64,000 nucleotides of DNA. Source: CAWATG01 sp963785035 (GTDB lineage Bacteria > Actinomycetota > Acidimicrobiia > IMCC26256 > CAWATG01). The stretch is from NCBI GenBank assembly GCA_963785035.1, contig CAWATG010000004.1, positions 620,001 to 684,000 on the forward strand, given 5' to 3'. Under the pieces are notes generated by a model, which was not told the DNA's origin, ran no database searches, and saw nothing but the letters and a program-made list of their open reading frames with translations. Positions 1-9,867 of this stretch are shown piece after piece. Numbering within the stretch: the first letter of the stretch is position 1; every line of letters begins with the position of its first letter. The position numbers and the translations under genes were made by a program.

Positions 1-389
1 TGGACTCACGGATCGAGCCCCTTGCCATGTTGGGCCTGCAACCCGGAGACGCCAAGATCGTACGCAATGCGGGTGGCCGCGCTACCGACGACGCCCTGAG
101 GTCCCTTGTTCTGGCCAGCAATCTCCTCGGAGTGACCCGCATTGCGGTGATGCATCACACCGGTTGCGCCATGATCTCGACCAACGATGCGATAGCCACG
201 AAGGTCGGCGACGCTCTCGGCGTCCCGTCGCCCGATTGGGATTTTCACCCGATCGACGACCCGGTGCTGACGTTGCGAGCCGATGTCGCCGCAGTCCGGG
301 CCTGCCCACTCATCCCCGCGACGACCACCGTCACCGGATGGGTCTATGACACATCCACAGGTGAGATTGCGGTCGTCGTCGCGCCCTGA
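1..389 (+). CDS. beta-carbonic anhydrase, 3' part (5' end outside window)
   Basis: This is the C-terminal part of a beta-class carbonic anhydrase, a zinc enzyme that interconverts CO2 and bicarbonate. The frame is open from the first bases. It begins with the DSR of the family's C-x-D-x-R motif, followed by a conserved NAGGRATDDALRSL block and then the HHTGC zinc-ligand segment (about 153-167). The first zinc-ligand Cys lies upstream of the window. About 128 residues are visible, ending at TGA 387-389. The function call is firm. The physiological role (carboxylase supply or pH balance) is inference. Confidence 0.9.
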   Translation, partial: DSRIEPLAMLGLQPGDAKIVRNAGGRATDDALRSLVLASNLLGVTRIAVMHHTGCAMISTNDAIATKVGDALGVPSPDWDFHPIDDPVLTLRADVAAVRACPLIPATTTVTGWVYDTSTGEIAVVVAP

Positions 390-467
390 CGCACGCAACA
401 TGCGGTGTGCGTGGTTCCCGCTACCCTGGCCGTTCCATATCCGGGTTGACGGTGGGGGGAACACCTG

Positions 468-1775
468 ATGCACGTTTCATTTGGTACGCGCCTGCATGGC
501 GCACGATCGAGAATCGCAGTCGCGATCACGGTGGTGTCAGCGTTGGTGGCTGTCACGATCGGGGGATCCATAGGCATGGTTGGCGCCTTACCCCGGCCGA
601 ACGCATCACGTGCGACGGCCGATCCGGGTATCACGAAGACCGAGATTCGAGTTGGTGGCGTCGCCTCGGTGACAAACCCCCTCAACGGTCCCTACGGATC
701 TTCGTTCGACGGAGTTCAGGCATATTTCAACATGGTCAACAGCTCGGGCGGCGTCCACGGACGCAAGCTGAAGTTGGTGGCCAAGCGTGATGACAAGATC
801 GCCTCGAACGCCCAGGAGATTCAGGGCGTTGTCGAGCAGGACAAGGTCTTCGCCGTGCTTCCGAATGCGACGATCTTCGCGTTCAGCGGAGCGAAATATC
901 TCGCCGAGAAGAAGATCCCGACCTTCGGCTGGGGAATCAACTCGGAATGGTCGAAGGCGCCCTATTTCTATGGCTTTGGTGCTCAGGCGTGTATCGACTG
1001 TCCGAGTACCGGCTACCCGATGACGGTCAAGCTCACCGGCCGCAAGACCGTTGGGGTGCTTGCCTATGGCGTGGCGAATTCCAGCGACTGTGCGAATCTC
1101 CAGAAAGAGGCGTTCGAGAAGTATCCGACGGCAAAGGTCGCGTACTTGAACACGAGCCTTGCTTTCGGTCAGGTTGACTTCTCCGCTGAGGTCAAGGCAA
1201 TGAAGGATGCGGGAGTCACGGTCATCACGCATTGCATCGACCAGAACGCCGCCTTGGCACTAGCGAAAGAGATCAAGCGCCAGAGCCTGAAGGCAATCCA
1301 GATCATGCCAAACGCGTACGACCAGGAATTCATGAAGGTCAATGCGCAGTTCTTCACGGGCTCCTTGATCCGAATCACCTTTACGCCGTTCGAGTTCAAG
1401 CCAAAGCCGAAGGGAATGGTCGAGTTCGATACCTGGATGCGCAAGGCCCGCTACAAGAAGAACGAAATGGCGATGGTCGGCTGGCTCAGTGCGTATCTCT
1501 TCGTGCAAGGACTCAAGGCCGCAGGACCGAACGTGACCCGTGCTTCGTTGGTTGCGGCATTGAATGCACCCAAGTTCAGGACCGACCGGGCGCAAGGCCT
1601 CCTGCCAGGAACCGACACGGTGAATCACACTGGGACGCAGAAGCAGGACTGCTACACGCTGGTCGAGGTCACCAAGACGGGTGCCTTGCGGCCATGGAAG
1701 ACGACGCCGGGCAAACCGTTCTTGTGCTGGCCGTTCCAACCAGAGACAACACCGACGAAGACCTCGCATCGGTAA
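468..1775 (+). CDS. branched-chain amino acid-type ABC transporter substrate-binding protein
   Basis: A 435-residue periplasmic-binding protein of the Leu/Ile/Val (Peripla_BP_6) type, expected to deliver a small ligand to an ABC importer outside the membrane. Residues about 15-42 form a basic stretch plus hydrophobic segment that looks like a Sec signal peptide. The mature start is followed by ITKTEIRVGG and a NSSGGVHGRKLKLVAKRDD block, typical of the first lobe of the fold. A run of G residues lies just upstream of the ATG. No permease or ATPase genes are adjacent; the nearest Liv cassette is at 15-19 kb on the other strand, so this may be an orphan receptor. It differs clearly from the two paralogous binding proteins at 18.8-21.9 kb. 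The ligand is unknown. Confidence 0.88.
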   Translation: MHVSFGTRLHGARSRIAVAITVVSALVAVTIGGSIGMVGALPRPNASRATADPGITKTEIRVGGVASVTNPLNGPYGSSFDGVQAYFNMVNSSGGVHGRKLKLVAKRDDKIASNAQEIQGVVEQDKVFAVLPNATIFAFSGAKYLAEKKIPTFGWGINSEWSKAPYFYGFGAQACIDCPSTGYPMTVKLTGRKTVGVLAYGVANSSDCANLQKEAFEKYPTAKVAYLNTSLAFGQVDFSAEVKAMKDAGVTVITHCIDQNAALALAKEIKRQSLKAIQIMPNAYDQEFMKVNAQFFTGSLIRITFTPFEFKPKPKGMVEFDTWMRKARYKKNEMAMVGWLSAYLFVQGLKAAGPNVTRASLVAALNAPKFRTDRAQGLLPGTDTVNHTGTQKQDCYTLVEVTKTGALRPWKTTPGKPFLCWPFQPETTPTKTSHR

Positions 1776-1798
1776 CAACCCATCGTGGTCGCAATCGC

Positions 1799-1833
1799 GT
1801 CGTGGGGGCCCGATTCGATCGGGCCCCCACGAC
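1799..1833. terminator. perfect 16-bp hairpin between convergent genes
   Basis: Arms GTCGTGGGGGCCCGAT and ATCGGGCCCCCACGAC are perfectly complementary around a 3-nt TCG loop. The hairpin lies 24 bp after the stop of the rightward binding-protein gene and 23 bp beyond the stop of the leftward acyl-CoA dehydrogenase. There is no T-tract on either side. Such T-less hairpins are often assigned as terminators in actinobacteria, and this one would work for both strands. Confidence 0.75.
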
Positions 1834-1855
1834 GTTGCGATGTTGCGGCGCGGCG

Positions 1856-2978
1856 CTACGCAGGGCTTGCGGCGAAGATGCGCCCGATCCTCAGGAGCTG
1901 TTCCGTGCCGTGACCAAGCGTCAGTTCGATCTGCTTGGCCCATAGAAAATACCGGTGCAGCGGGTAATCGACATCGACACCGATGCCGCCGTGCAGGTGC
2001 TGCGCCGCGTGGACGACGCGTTGTGCGCCTTCGGCGGCCCAGAATTTGGCCGTCGCGACCTCAAGATCGGCGTCGACATCGACATCGAGGCACCACACCG
2101 CTTGCCAGAGCGTCAGACGCATCGCTTCGACGTCGATGTACGCGTCCGCCGCCCGCTGGCGGACCGCTTGGAAGTTCGCTATCGGCCGCCCGAACTGGTG
2201 GCGTGTCTTGGTGTATTCGGCGGTCATCTCCAAAGCGCGTTCGGCAACACCGAGCTGCATCGCGCACAACCCAACGGTCGCACGGTCGATCATCCACGAG
2301 AGCACGTCGGCGCCGCCACCTTCGGCGCCCACGATGTCAGCTGCAGTGACCGTTCACGCCTTCGAGGTCGACTTGGTACTGCGCCTCATGTGCAGTGGTC
2401 CGTTGTTGTGCCAAGGTGACACCCTTGGCCGTTGGATCGACGAGGAACACCGTCGTAGATCCCTCGGGCGAGCGTGCTGGAACGAGCATTTTCGTTGCCG
2501 TTGCGGCGAATGGCACACATGTCTTCGTACCGTAGAGCTCGAAACCCCCGTCGACACGTCGAGCCTGTGTCGAGGGCGACGCGGGATTCGCATTCGCGAG
2601 TTCCTCGAGCGCTGCAGTCAAGATGATGTCACCGGTGCTCACGCCGGGGATCAGGGCCTGGCGTTGCGCCTCGGACCCAAAACGGTCAAGCGGAAGGGCA
2701 CCGAGAAACACGCTGCTCCACACAGGAACGGGCGCGACATGGCGACCGATGGACTGTAAGACGAGCGCGGCTTCGATCATGCCCATGCCACCGCCGCCGA
2801 CATCTTCGGAGAGTGCGACACCCACCAAACCAGCGGTTGCGAGGGCGTGCCAGGCCTTGGTGTCGATGCCATCGACCTGCTCGGCCGCTTTGAGACGGTC
2901 GATCGTGATCTCACGATCAAGGATCGTGTTTGCCAGCTCACCAATGGAAAGCTGATCTTCAGTGAATGCGAAGTCCAT
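1856..2978 (-). CDS. acyl-CoA dehydrogenase, smaller partner; one-base frameshift near 2353
   Basis: FAD-dependent acyl-CoA dehydrogenase that introduces the alpha-beta double bond in an acyl-CoA. The N-terminal part (2978 to about 2354) starts MDFAFTEDQL and carries the N-terminal helical and middle domains. The C-terminal part (about 2350 to 1856) holds the FAD/CoA helical domain, including QFGRPIANFQAVRQRAAD and HLHGGIGVD. The frames join if one base is removed from the TT at 2353-2354, giving EGVTVTAADIVGAEGG. Total length is about 373 residues, normal for the family. It sits 15 bp downstream of a second dehydrogenase gene, the arrangement seen for heteromeric FadE pairs of actinobacterial steroid degradation. 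Whether these two form such a complex is inference. Confidence 0.87.
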
Positions 2979-2993
2979 GAACGAATCGTCCCT

Positions 2994-4169
2994 TCAGTTT
3001 CCGCGGGGCATACCAAGCCCGAGCATGGCGATGATGTCGCGTTGGATCTCGTTGGTGCCGCCCCCGAAGGTGAATATCAAGGTCGCGCGGTACCAGCGTT
3101 CGATCTTGCCGCGGAGCACAGCGCCCGGTGACTGATCCTTGACATAGCCGACGGGCCCGAACACCTCGAGCAACAGGCGGTACGCCTCGCAATAGAACTC
3201 ACTTGCGAAAACTTTGGTCGCCGATGCATCGGCGGGGCTGATGCCCTTGTCGAGGCCCCACGCAACTTTCCAGTTCATGACTTTGAGGAATTCGACTTTT
3301 GCGTGCACCCTTGCCAGATTGAGCTGTACCCACTCGTGATCGATGACGCGTTGACCGTCGGGACCCTTGTGCTCATGCGCCCAACGACGGGTCTCGTCGA
3401 GCAATGCCTGCACGCCGCCGGCGTTACACAACGCGACGCGTTCATGGTTGAGCTGGGTCGTCAGCAGTTCCCAACCACGGTTCTCCCCCGCTACCAGGTT
3501 TGCGACGGGCACACGTACGTCTTCGTAGTAGGTCGAACTCGTCGGAGCGTCGCCCATGGTGTTGATCGGCGTGAACGAGAAACCGGGGGTGGCGGTTGGC
3601 GTGATAAGAATCGAGATGCCCTTGTGTTTTGCGACATCGGGATCGGTCCGTACGGCGAGCCAGACGTAATCGGCATACTCGATGAGGCTCGTGAAGACCT
3701 TTTGGCCATTGACGATGTACTCGTCACCGTCACGGATTGCCCTGGTCTGGAGGCTGGCAAGGTCGGTTCCCGCACCGGGCTCGGTGTAGCCGATCGAGAA
3801 GTGAATGTCACCCTTCAGGATGCCCGGCAGAAAGCGCTTCTTCTGTTCGTCGCTACCGAAGTGCATGATCGTCGGCCCGACTGTGTTCAATGTCAGGAAC
3901 GGCACCGGCGCCGATGCACGTTGGGCTTCGTCGGCGAAGATGAGCTGGTCCACCATGCTGCGTGCCTGGCCGCCATATTCCTTGGGCCAACCCAGCCCCA
4001 GCCAACCATCGTCGGCCATTTGCTTGACGATCTGGCGATAATGCGAACCGCCTTCTCCTCCGCTTCCGCTGAACATCTCGGCAAGCAGGTCCTCTGTCAT
4101 GAGTCTCGAGAAGTACTCACGCAGCTCGTCGCGTAGCGCGATCTGGTCTTCTGTGAGTGCGATGTACAT
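2994..4169 (-). CDS. acyl-CoA dehydrogenase
   Basis: Full-length acyl-CoA dehydrogenase (391 residues). The order is an N-terminal helical domain (MYIALTEDQIALRDELREY), a middle beta domain (SIGYTEPGAGTDLASLQTRA, residues about 133-152) and a C-terminal helical domain ending FTFGGGTNEIQRDIIAMLGL. It would oxidise an acyl-CoA and pass electrons to ETF. The ATG follows a GAGAGGGG purine run. It lies 10 bp after the alcohol dehydrogenase stop and 15 bp before the partner dehydrogenase, so the three genes are almost certainly one operon. Substrate chain type cannot be read from the sequence. Confidence 0.92.
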   Translation of the reverse strand: MYIALTEDQIALRDELREYFSRLMTEDLLAEMFSGSGGEGGSHYRQIVKQMADDGWLGLGWPKEYGGQARSMVDQLIFADEAQRASAPVPFLTLNTVGPTIMHFGSDEQKKRFLPGILKGDIHFSIGYTEPGAGTDLASLQTRAIRDGDEYIVNGQKVFTSLIEYADYVWLAVRTDPDVAKHKGISILITPTATPGFSFTPINTMGDAPTSSTYYEDVRVPVANLVAGENRGWELLTTQLNHERVALCNAGGVQALLDETRRWAHEHKGPDGQRVIDHEWVQLNLARVHAKVEFLKVMNWKVAWGLDKGISPADASATKVFASEFYCEAYRLLLEVFGPVGYVKDQSPGAVLRGKIERWYRATLIFTFGGGTNEIQRDIIAMLGLGMPRGN

Positions 4170-4179
4170 CGTGCCCCTC

Positions 4180-5259
4180 TCAGTCCATCTCGATAACGGA
4201 ACGAATCACCTCGCCGCGCTTGAGCTTTTCGAACGCGTCGTTTACGTCGTCGAGCTTCACGCGTTGACTGATCATTCCTTCGAGGTCCATCTTCCCGGCC
4301 CGCCACAAGCGGAGCAGTCGGTCGAAGTCCGTGCGTACGTCGGCCGACCCGTAGAGGGATCCCCGAAGGTTCTTCTCACTGAAGAACAACTCAAAGGCGC
4401 TGAACTGCACCATCTCTTCCATTCGGCCGACACCGACAATGATCGTCGAGCCACCACGGCGGGTGGCGTCGAACGCGGCGCGGATGGTCTCGGGTCGTCC
4501 AATCGCCTCGAATCCGAAGTCGAATCCCTCGCCGCCGGTAATCGTGCCGATTGCACTCATGACCTTGTCAGGGGTGGTGACGTGCGTTGCGCCGAAACGC
4601 AATGCTTGTTCGAGCTTGGACTCGAGCATGTCGACCGCCAGGATTTCGGCGGCCCCCGCAATCCGGGCTCCCTGGATGACGCTGATTCCGACACCGCCAC
4701 ATCCGAAGACGATGACCGACGATCCGGGGGTGACACGCGCGGTGTTGATCGCGGCGCCGGCGCCGGTCATTACGCCACAGCCGACCAATGCGGCGACGTC
4801 CATGGGAACATCGTCGGGGAATGGGATCGCAGCCTGAGAGGCGACGACCATCTCCTCGGCAAACGTTCCCGTTCCCGCCATCCCGGTGATCATCTCGTCG
4901 CCGAGACGGAACCGCGGCATGAGCGCCGAGCCCATCGAGATCTGCGTGCACAGGTATGGCTGGCCACTGATACAGACCTTGCAATTCCCGCACGGTGGGA
5001 CCCACGCGATGATGACGCGATCACCCACTGTGAGATTGCCAACCCCGGGACCGACCTCGATGATCTCGCCCGCTCCCTCGTGGCCGGGGATCGCCGGCAG
5101 AGCATGGGGAATCGTGCCGTTTTGGAGCGAGAGATCGCTGTGGCACACACCTGTGGCATGGATCTTGACTCGGACCTCACCGGGACCCACATCGGTCGTG
5201 GTGACGTCGTCGCAAATGTCCATGTCCTTGCCAATATCGCGGAGGATCGCAGCTCGCAT
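4180..5259 (-). CDS. zinc-dependent alcohol dehydrogenase (MDR superfamily)
   Basis: NAD(P)-dependent medium-chain alcohol dehydrogenase with both zinc sites. Catalytic-zinc ligands are seen in GVCHSD, GHEGAG and ALVGCGVM. The structural-zinc lobe is CGNCKVCISGQPYLC (C-x2-C-x2-C-x7-C). The coenzyme fold carries VFGCGGVGISVIQG. These features resemble the class III/NDMA-dependent alcohol dehydrogenase group. I place the start at ATG 5259; an in-frame GTG at 5268 also exists but an AAGGAG lies only 2 bp before it. It is followed by the two acyl-CoA dehydrogenases and preceded by the double CoA-transferase. With the nearby aldehyde dehydrogenase it could convert an alcohol to an acid. Confidence 0.92.
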   Translation of the reverse strand: MRAAILRDIGKDMDICDDVTTTDVGPGEVRVKIHATGVCHSDLSLQNGTIPHALPAIPGHEGAGEIIEVGPGVGNLTVGDRVIIAWVPPCGNCKVCISGQPYLCTQISMGSALMPRFRLGDEMITGMAGTGTFAEEMVVASQAAIPFPDDVPMDVAALVGCGVMTGAGAAINTARVTPGSSVIVFGCGGVGISVIQGARIAGAAEILAVDMLESKLEQALRFGATHVTTPDKVMSAIGTITGGEGFDFGFEAIGRPETIRAAFDATRRGGSTIIVGVGRMEEMVQFSAFELFFSEKNLRGSLYGSADVRTDFDRLLRLWRAGKMDLEGMISQRVKLDDVNDAFEKLKRGEVIRSVIEMD

Positions 5260-5328
5260 GTCGTTCACATCTCCTTGGTCGGCTCTCGAATGAATACAGC
5301 TGTGCGCATCGGACGCGGGGGATGCGGT

Positions 5329-7741
5329 TCAGGGCGTCTCGGTCTCGGGAAGAGGGTGTTCGTCGAGGACTCCACGAGCAATGAGGTCATCGACAGCGGC
5401 CGCCGACCATCCGAGTTCGATCGCGATCTCCCGAGTATGTTCGCCCAAGCCAGGGGCGGGGCGGACTTCAGGGTCGGGCATTGCGGATCCGTGAAACGCC
5501 GGACCTTCCAAGACGATAGGTCCGAGTCCGGGCTGATCGATCTCCTGAGGGTAGCCACGATGAACCAGCTGGGGATCGGCGGCCTGTTCGAGTGAATCGA
5601 CGAGACGACCCGCAGGAATTCCCACGCCCTGCAGCTTGTTCATCACCTCGGTGTCGGTGAATTGCGAGGTCCACGCGTCGAGTTCCCGATCGATCTCATC
5701 GTGGCGCGCGATGCGACCTGCCGTGGTCGCATAGGCCGGGTCTGCCGCCCATGCGGGGTCTCCCATCACCTTGCGAAGCTGCTCCCACTCGTCATCACTT
5801 CGAACCGATATCGCGCACCATCGCTCATCACCGGAGCACCGATACGCATTCGACGGCGCGTGTCGGGTCGACGCGTTGCCATGTGGTTTGGCCGAGCCTC
5901 TTTCAAGGCTCTCGGCCAGGAAATACTCCCCGATGATCGCAGAGACGGCTTCGAATTGGGTGACTTCGGCGTGGCTGCCGACTCCGGTGGTCTCGCGTTC
6001 GAAGAGCCCCGCCAAGGCGGCGGTAGCGACCAACCTTCCACACATGTGATCCGGGTGGATCGCAGCAGATCCAGCGGGTTCGGAACGTCCCGGGTAGTTC
6101 CACAACCAAGTCAGCCCGCCAATTGTTCGTGAGCTTGGCCCATAACCGATCCACTTCGACCAAGGCCCCGTCGATCCCATGAGCTGGCTGCTGACAATCA
6201 CCAGTTGCGGGTTGATCGACTGCAGTTCCTCGTAGCCGAGCCCAATCGAATCCATCGCTCCGACGGATCCATTCTCGATGAGTATGTCCGCCGTCTCAAT
6301 GAGCTTCCTCAAGACTTTGCGACCTTCGTCGGTCTTGGCGTTGACACCGAAACTTCGTTTGTTGCGGTTCGAGGATGAGAACGATGCACTCATCTCCGAA
6401 CCGCCGAGGACGCGGATGAAGTCGGGATACGTACGGGTCTCGATCTTGATGACGTCGGCGCCGTAGTCGGCCAGCATGCGTCCTGCTTCGACGCCAACTC
6501 CGCCGATCCCGAAATCGAGTGCCCGGATTCCGTCGAGGGGCCGCTCCAATGCCGAGGCTGTCGCACCGGCTCTGGTGGTGGTTCCGGTGTCGCTGTTCAC
6601 AACCGGCGTCGACCCGGTCCCATCGGGGGCCGGAGTGCGGATACCGCAACGGACACCGTCGAACGCGAAGAAGCCGACCGGCGCGTGCGCCCACGACTCC
6701 TGGCGACACCTCCGTCGCCGGAAACGAACCCCGAGCCAGCGAATGTTCGGAGTTCATCGCCTCGTCGATGGTCAACACCGGTGTGAGCGCGATGCCCCGC
6801 GCTTGCGCTTCGTGGGCCAGCTCCATCTTGGTCTTGTCCGCGAACAGCTCCCTGTACAGCGTTGCGAGTACATCCTCGATCATCAAGCGGCCGATCATCC
6901 CGTTCAATGCAGGGTCCTCGAGCCAGTCGGGATTTCCAAGCCAGTCGCGCATTGCTACCCACGCCGGAGGGCTCAGGATGATGAGGCGAACGTACCCGTC
7001 TTTGCACGGGAAAATGGGATAGACCGGTCCTGACCCCGCGCGAACACGAGGGTATTCGAAGCCCAACATCGACAGTGAGCTCCCGTTGGGCATTCCCCAG
7101 TCGGTGACTTGCGCAACCGCCTCTTGAAGGCTCAGGTCGACGTGTTGGCCTCGACCGGTCAGCGCAGCCTGGCGTCGCGCCGTCAATGCCGCAAAGGCTG
7201 CGGTGATACTGGACACGTCAGAACAGAACGGACCCGGGGCAACGAGGGGCCGTTCTTCGATCACGCCACCCTTGTAGAGCATCCCGCTGAGTGCGCTACA
7301 GGTCAGCTCTGTGGCCTGGTAATCCCGATAGGGGCCAGTATGGCCAAACGGTGTGATGGTCACGGCTACAAGGTGCGGATGGCGCGCGTTCAGTGCCGCC
7401 GGGTTGAGCCCCAGATCATCAAGCAGCCCGGGAGCGGTCGAATCGAACCAGATATCGGATTCTGAGAGGAGCTGGTCAAAGGCGTCACGGTCGGAAGGAT
7501 CCTCGAGTCGCAGCGTCCGACCGACCTTGTTGGCGTTGCGGTATGCGAAGGCGAGGCTCACGCCGTCTGGACCTAGAGGTGCGACCTGGCGAGTTGGTGA
7601 CCCGCCAGGTCGTTCCACCTTGGTGACCAACGCTCCGAGATCCCCGAGCAACCGACTGGCCAGGTCGCCGAACTCGACCGTTGTGTCCACGACGCGCAAC
7701 CCCTGAAGTGGCACGCGCTCTGTCGTTTTGGCTGCGGTCAA
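5329..7741 (-). CDS. double-domain CaiB/BaiF (class III) CoA-transferase; frameshift near 6690
   Basis: Two class III CoA-transferase domains in tandem, about 800 residues. Domain 1 (7741 to about 6700) begins LQGLRVVDTTVEFGDL and has GRGQHVDLSLQEAVAQ. Domain 2 (about 6560 to 5329) begins LDGIRALDFGIGGVGVEAGR and has HAEVTQFEAV at the equivalent site. An extra C in the CCC run at 6690-6692 breaks the frame; with it removed the linker reads through as PGVVAHAPVGFFAFDGVR and on to PDGTGSTPVVNSD. The likely start is TTG 7741 just after a G-run. GTG 7714 is an alternative. By eye, both domains have Glu where formyl-CoA transferase has its catalytic Asp169. The enzyme would move CoA between carboxylic acids. 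It sits in the ALDH-ADH-dehydrogenase operon. Confidence 0.85.
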
Positions 7742-7819
7742 GACCCCCCCGTTCCCGCAAGATGCATGATGTGGTTCGTGGTGCTCTGCGTATCGGTCTT
7801 GCCAGTCGTTCGGAACTGC

Positions 7820-9271
7820 CTACGTGAAATTGGGTGCGATCGTCTTGAGCTCGAGGTACTCCTCGAGGCCCTCCTTGCCGAACTCCCGACCGATACCCGA
7901 TGCCTTGTAACCACCGAACGGCGCAACAAAGTCCATCATGTACTGGTTGATGCCGTAGGTTCCGGCGCGGACGCGTCGGGCGACATCCATGCCGCGGTCG
8001 TTGTCGCTGGTCCAGACCGACCCGGCGAGGCCGTAGTCGCTGTCGTTCGCGATCCTGATCGCATCGTCAACGGTGTCATACGGAATCACGGCCAGAACCG
8101 GACCGAAGATCTCCTCGCGTGCAATCCGCATGTTGTTGTTGACGTCGGCGAACACCGTCGGCTGCACGTACCAGCCGGTCTCAAGCCCTGCGGGGCGTCC
8201 ATTACCGCCACACACCAAGCGGGCGCCTTCCTCCTGTCCCAGTGCGATGTACTTTTCGATGCGCTCCTGCTGGCGTTCGGCTGCCATCGGCCCGATCTCG
8301 GTGGTTGGATCAGATGGATCGCCGAGGGACATCCCCGTGACCGTGGCGGCCAACGCGTCGACGATCTCGTCATAGCGTGTGCGACTTGCCAGGATGCGGG
8401 TCTGCGCGACGCACGCCTGGCCGCTGTTCATCAGCGACGCCATCTTCAGGCCCTCCATCGTGGAGGTCAGATCTGCATCGTCGAGGATGATTGCCGCAGA
8501 CTTGCCACCGAGCTCCAAACTGAAGCGCTTGAGCTGCTCGCCGCAGATCGATGCGATGCGTCGTCCCGCCGCCGTCGAGCCCGTGAAGGCAATCTTGTCG
8601 ACGCCGGGGTGGCGCACGAGGTGTTCGCCTGTCTCGCGTCCGGCCGGAACGATATTGACCACACCAGGCGGAATACCCGCCTCGCTCAGAAGCTCGGCCA
8701 TCAAGATAGCGTCGAGCGGGGTCTCGGGCGCCGGCTTCAAGACCATCGTGCAGCCCGCCACCAACGCCGGTGCAAGCTTCGAGATCGTGACGAGCTGGGG
8801 CACGTTCCACGGTACGACCGCGCCGACGACGCCAACCGGTTCCCGACGAACGATGACGGGTAGCCCCATCATGCCGGTGCGCTCTTCTTCCCAGTCCATC
8901 GACCGACCGATGCCGATCATGGTGTTGAGCAACATCCACGGGGCGGCTGCCTGAGCGAGCTGACCGAAGCTGAAAGGCGAGCCCATTTCCTCGGTGATCA
9001 GCGTCGCCATTTCGGGAATGCGAGCCGAGTACAGCTCTGCGAACTTCTCCATGATGTCGAGGCGCTCGGAAGGCGCCATCTTCGACCATGGCCCCGTCTC
9101 GAGAGCGGCTCTCGCAGCAGCGACTGCAGCATCGATATCGGCGGGCGTTCCGTCCGGCACGGTTGCGATGACCTGCTCGGTGTGCGGAGAAATGACTTCG
9201 ATGACGTCGGAGCCATTCGGCTTGACCCACTCGCCACCGATGAACAACTTGTCGTGGACCGAAATAGCCAT
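7820..9271 (-). CDS. NAD(P)-dependent aldehyde dehydrogenase
   Basis: Aldehyde dehydrogenase of 483 residues, oxidising an aldehyde to a carboxylate. The nucleotide-fold motif FTGSTAAGRRIA is followed by LELGGKSAAII, which holds the general-base Glu, and NSGQACVAQTRI, which holds the catalytic Cys. The C-terminal EEIFGPVLAVIPYDT and APFGGYKASGIGREFG blocks are complete. ATG 9271 is preceded by GGGGAG at good spacing. It is the first gene of the leftward run that continues into the double CoA-transferase, alcohol dehydrogenase and two acyl-CoA dehydrogenases, which fits oxidation of an alcohol/aldehyde to an acid before CoA activation. Confidence 0.95.
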   Translation of the reverse strand: MAISVHDKLFIGGEWVKPNGSDVIEVISPHTEQVIATVPDGTPADIDAAVAAARAALETGPWSKMAPSERLDIMEKFAELYSARIPEMATLITEEMGSPFSFGQLAQAAAPWMLLNTMIGIGRSMDWEEERTGMMGLPVIVRREPVGVVGAVVPWNVPQLVTISKLAPALVAGCTMVLKPAPETPLDAILMAELLSEAGIPPGVVNIVPAGRETGEHLVRHPGVDKIAFTGSTAAGRRIASICGEQLKRFSLELGGKSAAIILDDADLTSTMEGLKMASLMNSGQACVAQTRILASRTRYDEIVDALAATVTGMSLGDPSDPTTEIGPMAAERQQERIEKYIALGQEEGARLVCGGNGRPAGLETGWYVQPTVFADVNNNMRIAREEIFGPVLAVIPYDTVDDAIRIANDSDYGLAGSVWTSDNDRGMDVARRVRAGTYGINQYMMDFVAPFGGYKASGIGREFGKEGLEEYLELKTIAPNFT

Positions 9272-9564
9272 AGCGCACTCCCCCGTTCAGTCGGGCGAGG
9301 CGGCGTCCACCGGTCCCACCCAACGCGCAGCACGTCGCGGCGCGTTCCCTGGCGCGAAGGGTATCACCAAGACGGGATATAAGTCACGGCGTGTCTTGTG
9401 TCTCGCCGACCTCGCCGGCGTGGCGGGGCGAAGACCAGCGCCGCCGCCGTTCGGAAATCCGTCCGAACTGTGGAGGAACGCTACGCTACCGACCTCACGA
9501 GGCCGGCCGCCTTACGCGCCGGGACGCCAAGAGGCGGCATCGACGGGACATCAAGGAGGCGCGC
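9272..9564. other. intergenic region between divergent genes
   Basis: About 290 bp between the divergent aldehyde dehydrogenase and the small conserved protein. It should contain promoters for both directions, but I see no clear hairpin, operator or convincing coding sequence. An open frame running upstream of the small protein is arginine-rich and looks like high-GC noise. Confidence 0.5.
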
Positions 9565-9867
9565 ATGGAACTCAAGGCTGGTTCGCGTTGGAAGAGCGTT
9601 GTCAGCGACACCGAGATCATCATCGTTCGCGCCCCCGCGGCTGCGGCGGAGTTGTGCTGTGGCGGTGTCCCAATGATCGCAACCGACGCCCTGCGACCGG
9701 ATGACGCGCCAACCGTGACCGATGGAGAGACATTGCTCGGCAAGCGTTATGGCGATGACACAATCGGCATCGAACTGCTCTGCACAAAAGGTGGAGCGGG
9801 TGAGCTCAGCATCGACGGCAATCCGGTGCCGCAAAAGGATGCCAAACCGCTTCCGTCGTCGGATTAG
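9565..9867 (+). CDS. small conserved-looking protein of unknown function
   Basis: A 100-residue protein with an excellent ribosome-binding site (AAGGAGG, 6 bp before ATG 9565), which decides the start within a longer open frame. It starts MELKAGSRWKS, contains AELCCGGVPM with adjacent cysteines (residues about 31-32) and ends KPLPSSD. There is no signal peptide or membrane segment. I do not recognise a named domain. Its stop overlaps by 4 bp the end of the convergent crotonase gene. Codon use looks ordinary for the region. Confidence 0.75.
   Translation: MELKAGSRWKSVVSDTEIIIVRAPAAAAELCCGGVPMIATDALRPDDAPTVTDGETLLGKRYGDDTIGIELLCTKGGAGELSIDGNPVPQKDAKPLPSSD

Noticed and set aside
4099..5595. Roughly 500-codon plus-strand frame
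   Set aside because: Antisense to the alcohol dehydrogenase, which has both zinc sites and the coenzyme motif. No motif is found on the plus strand.
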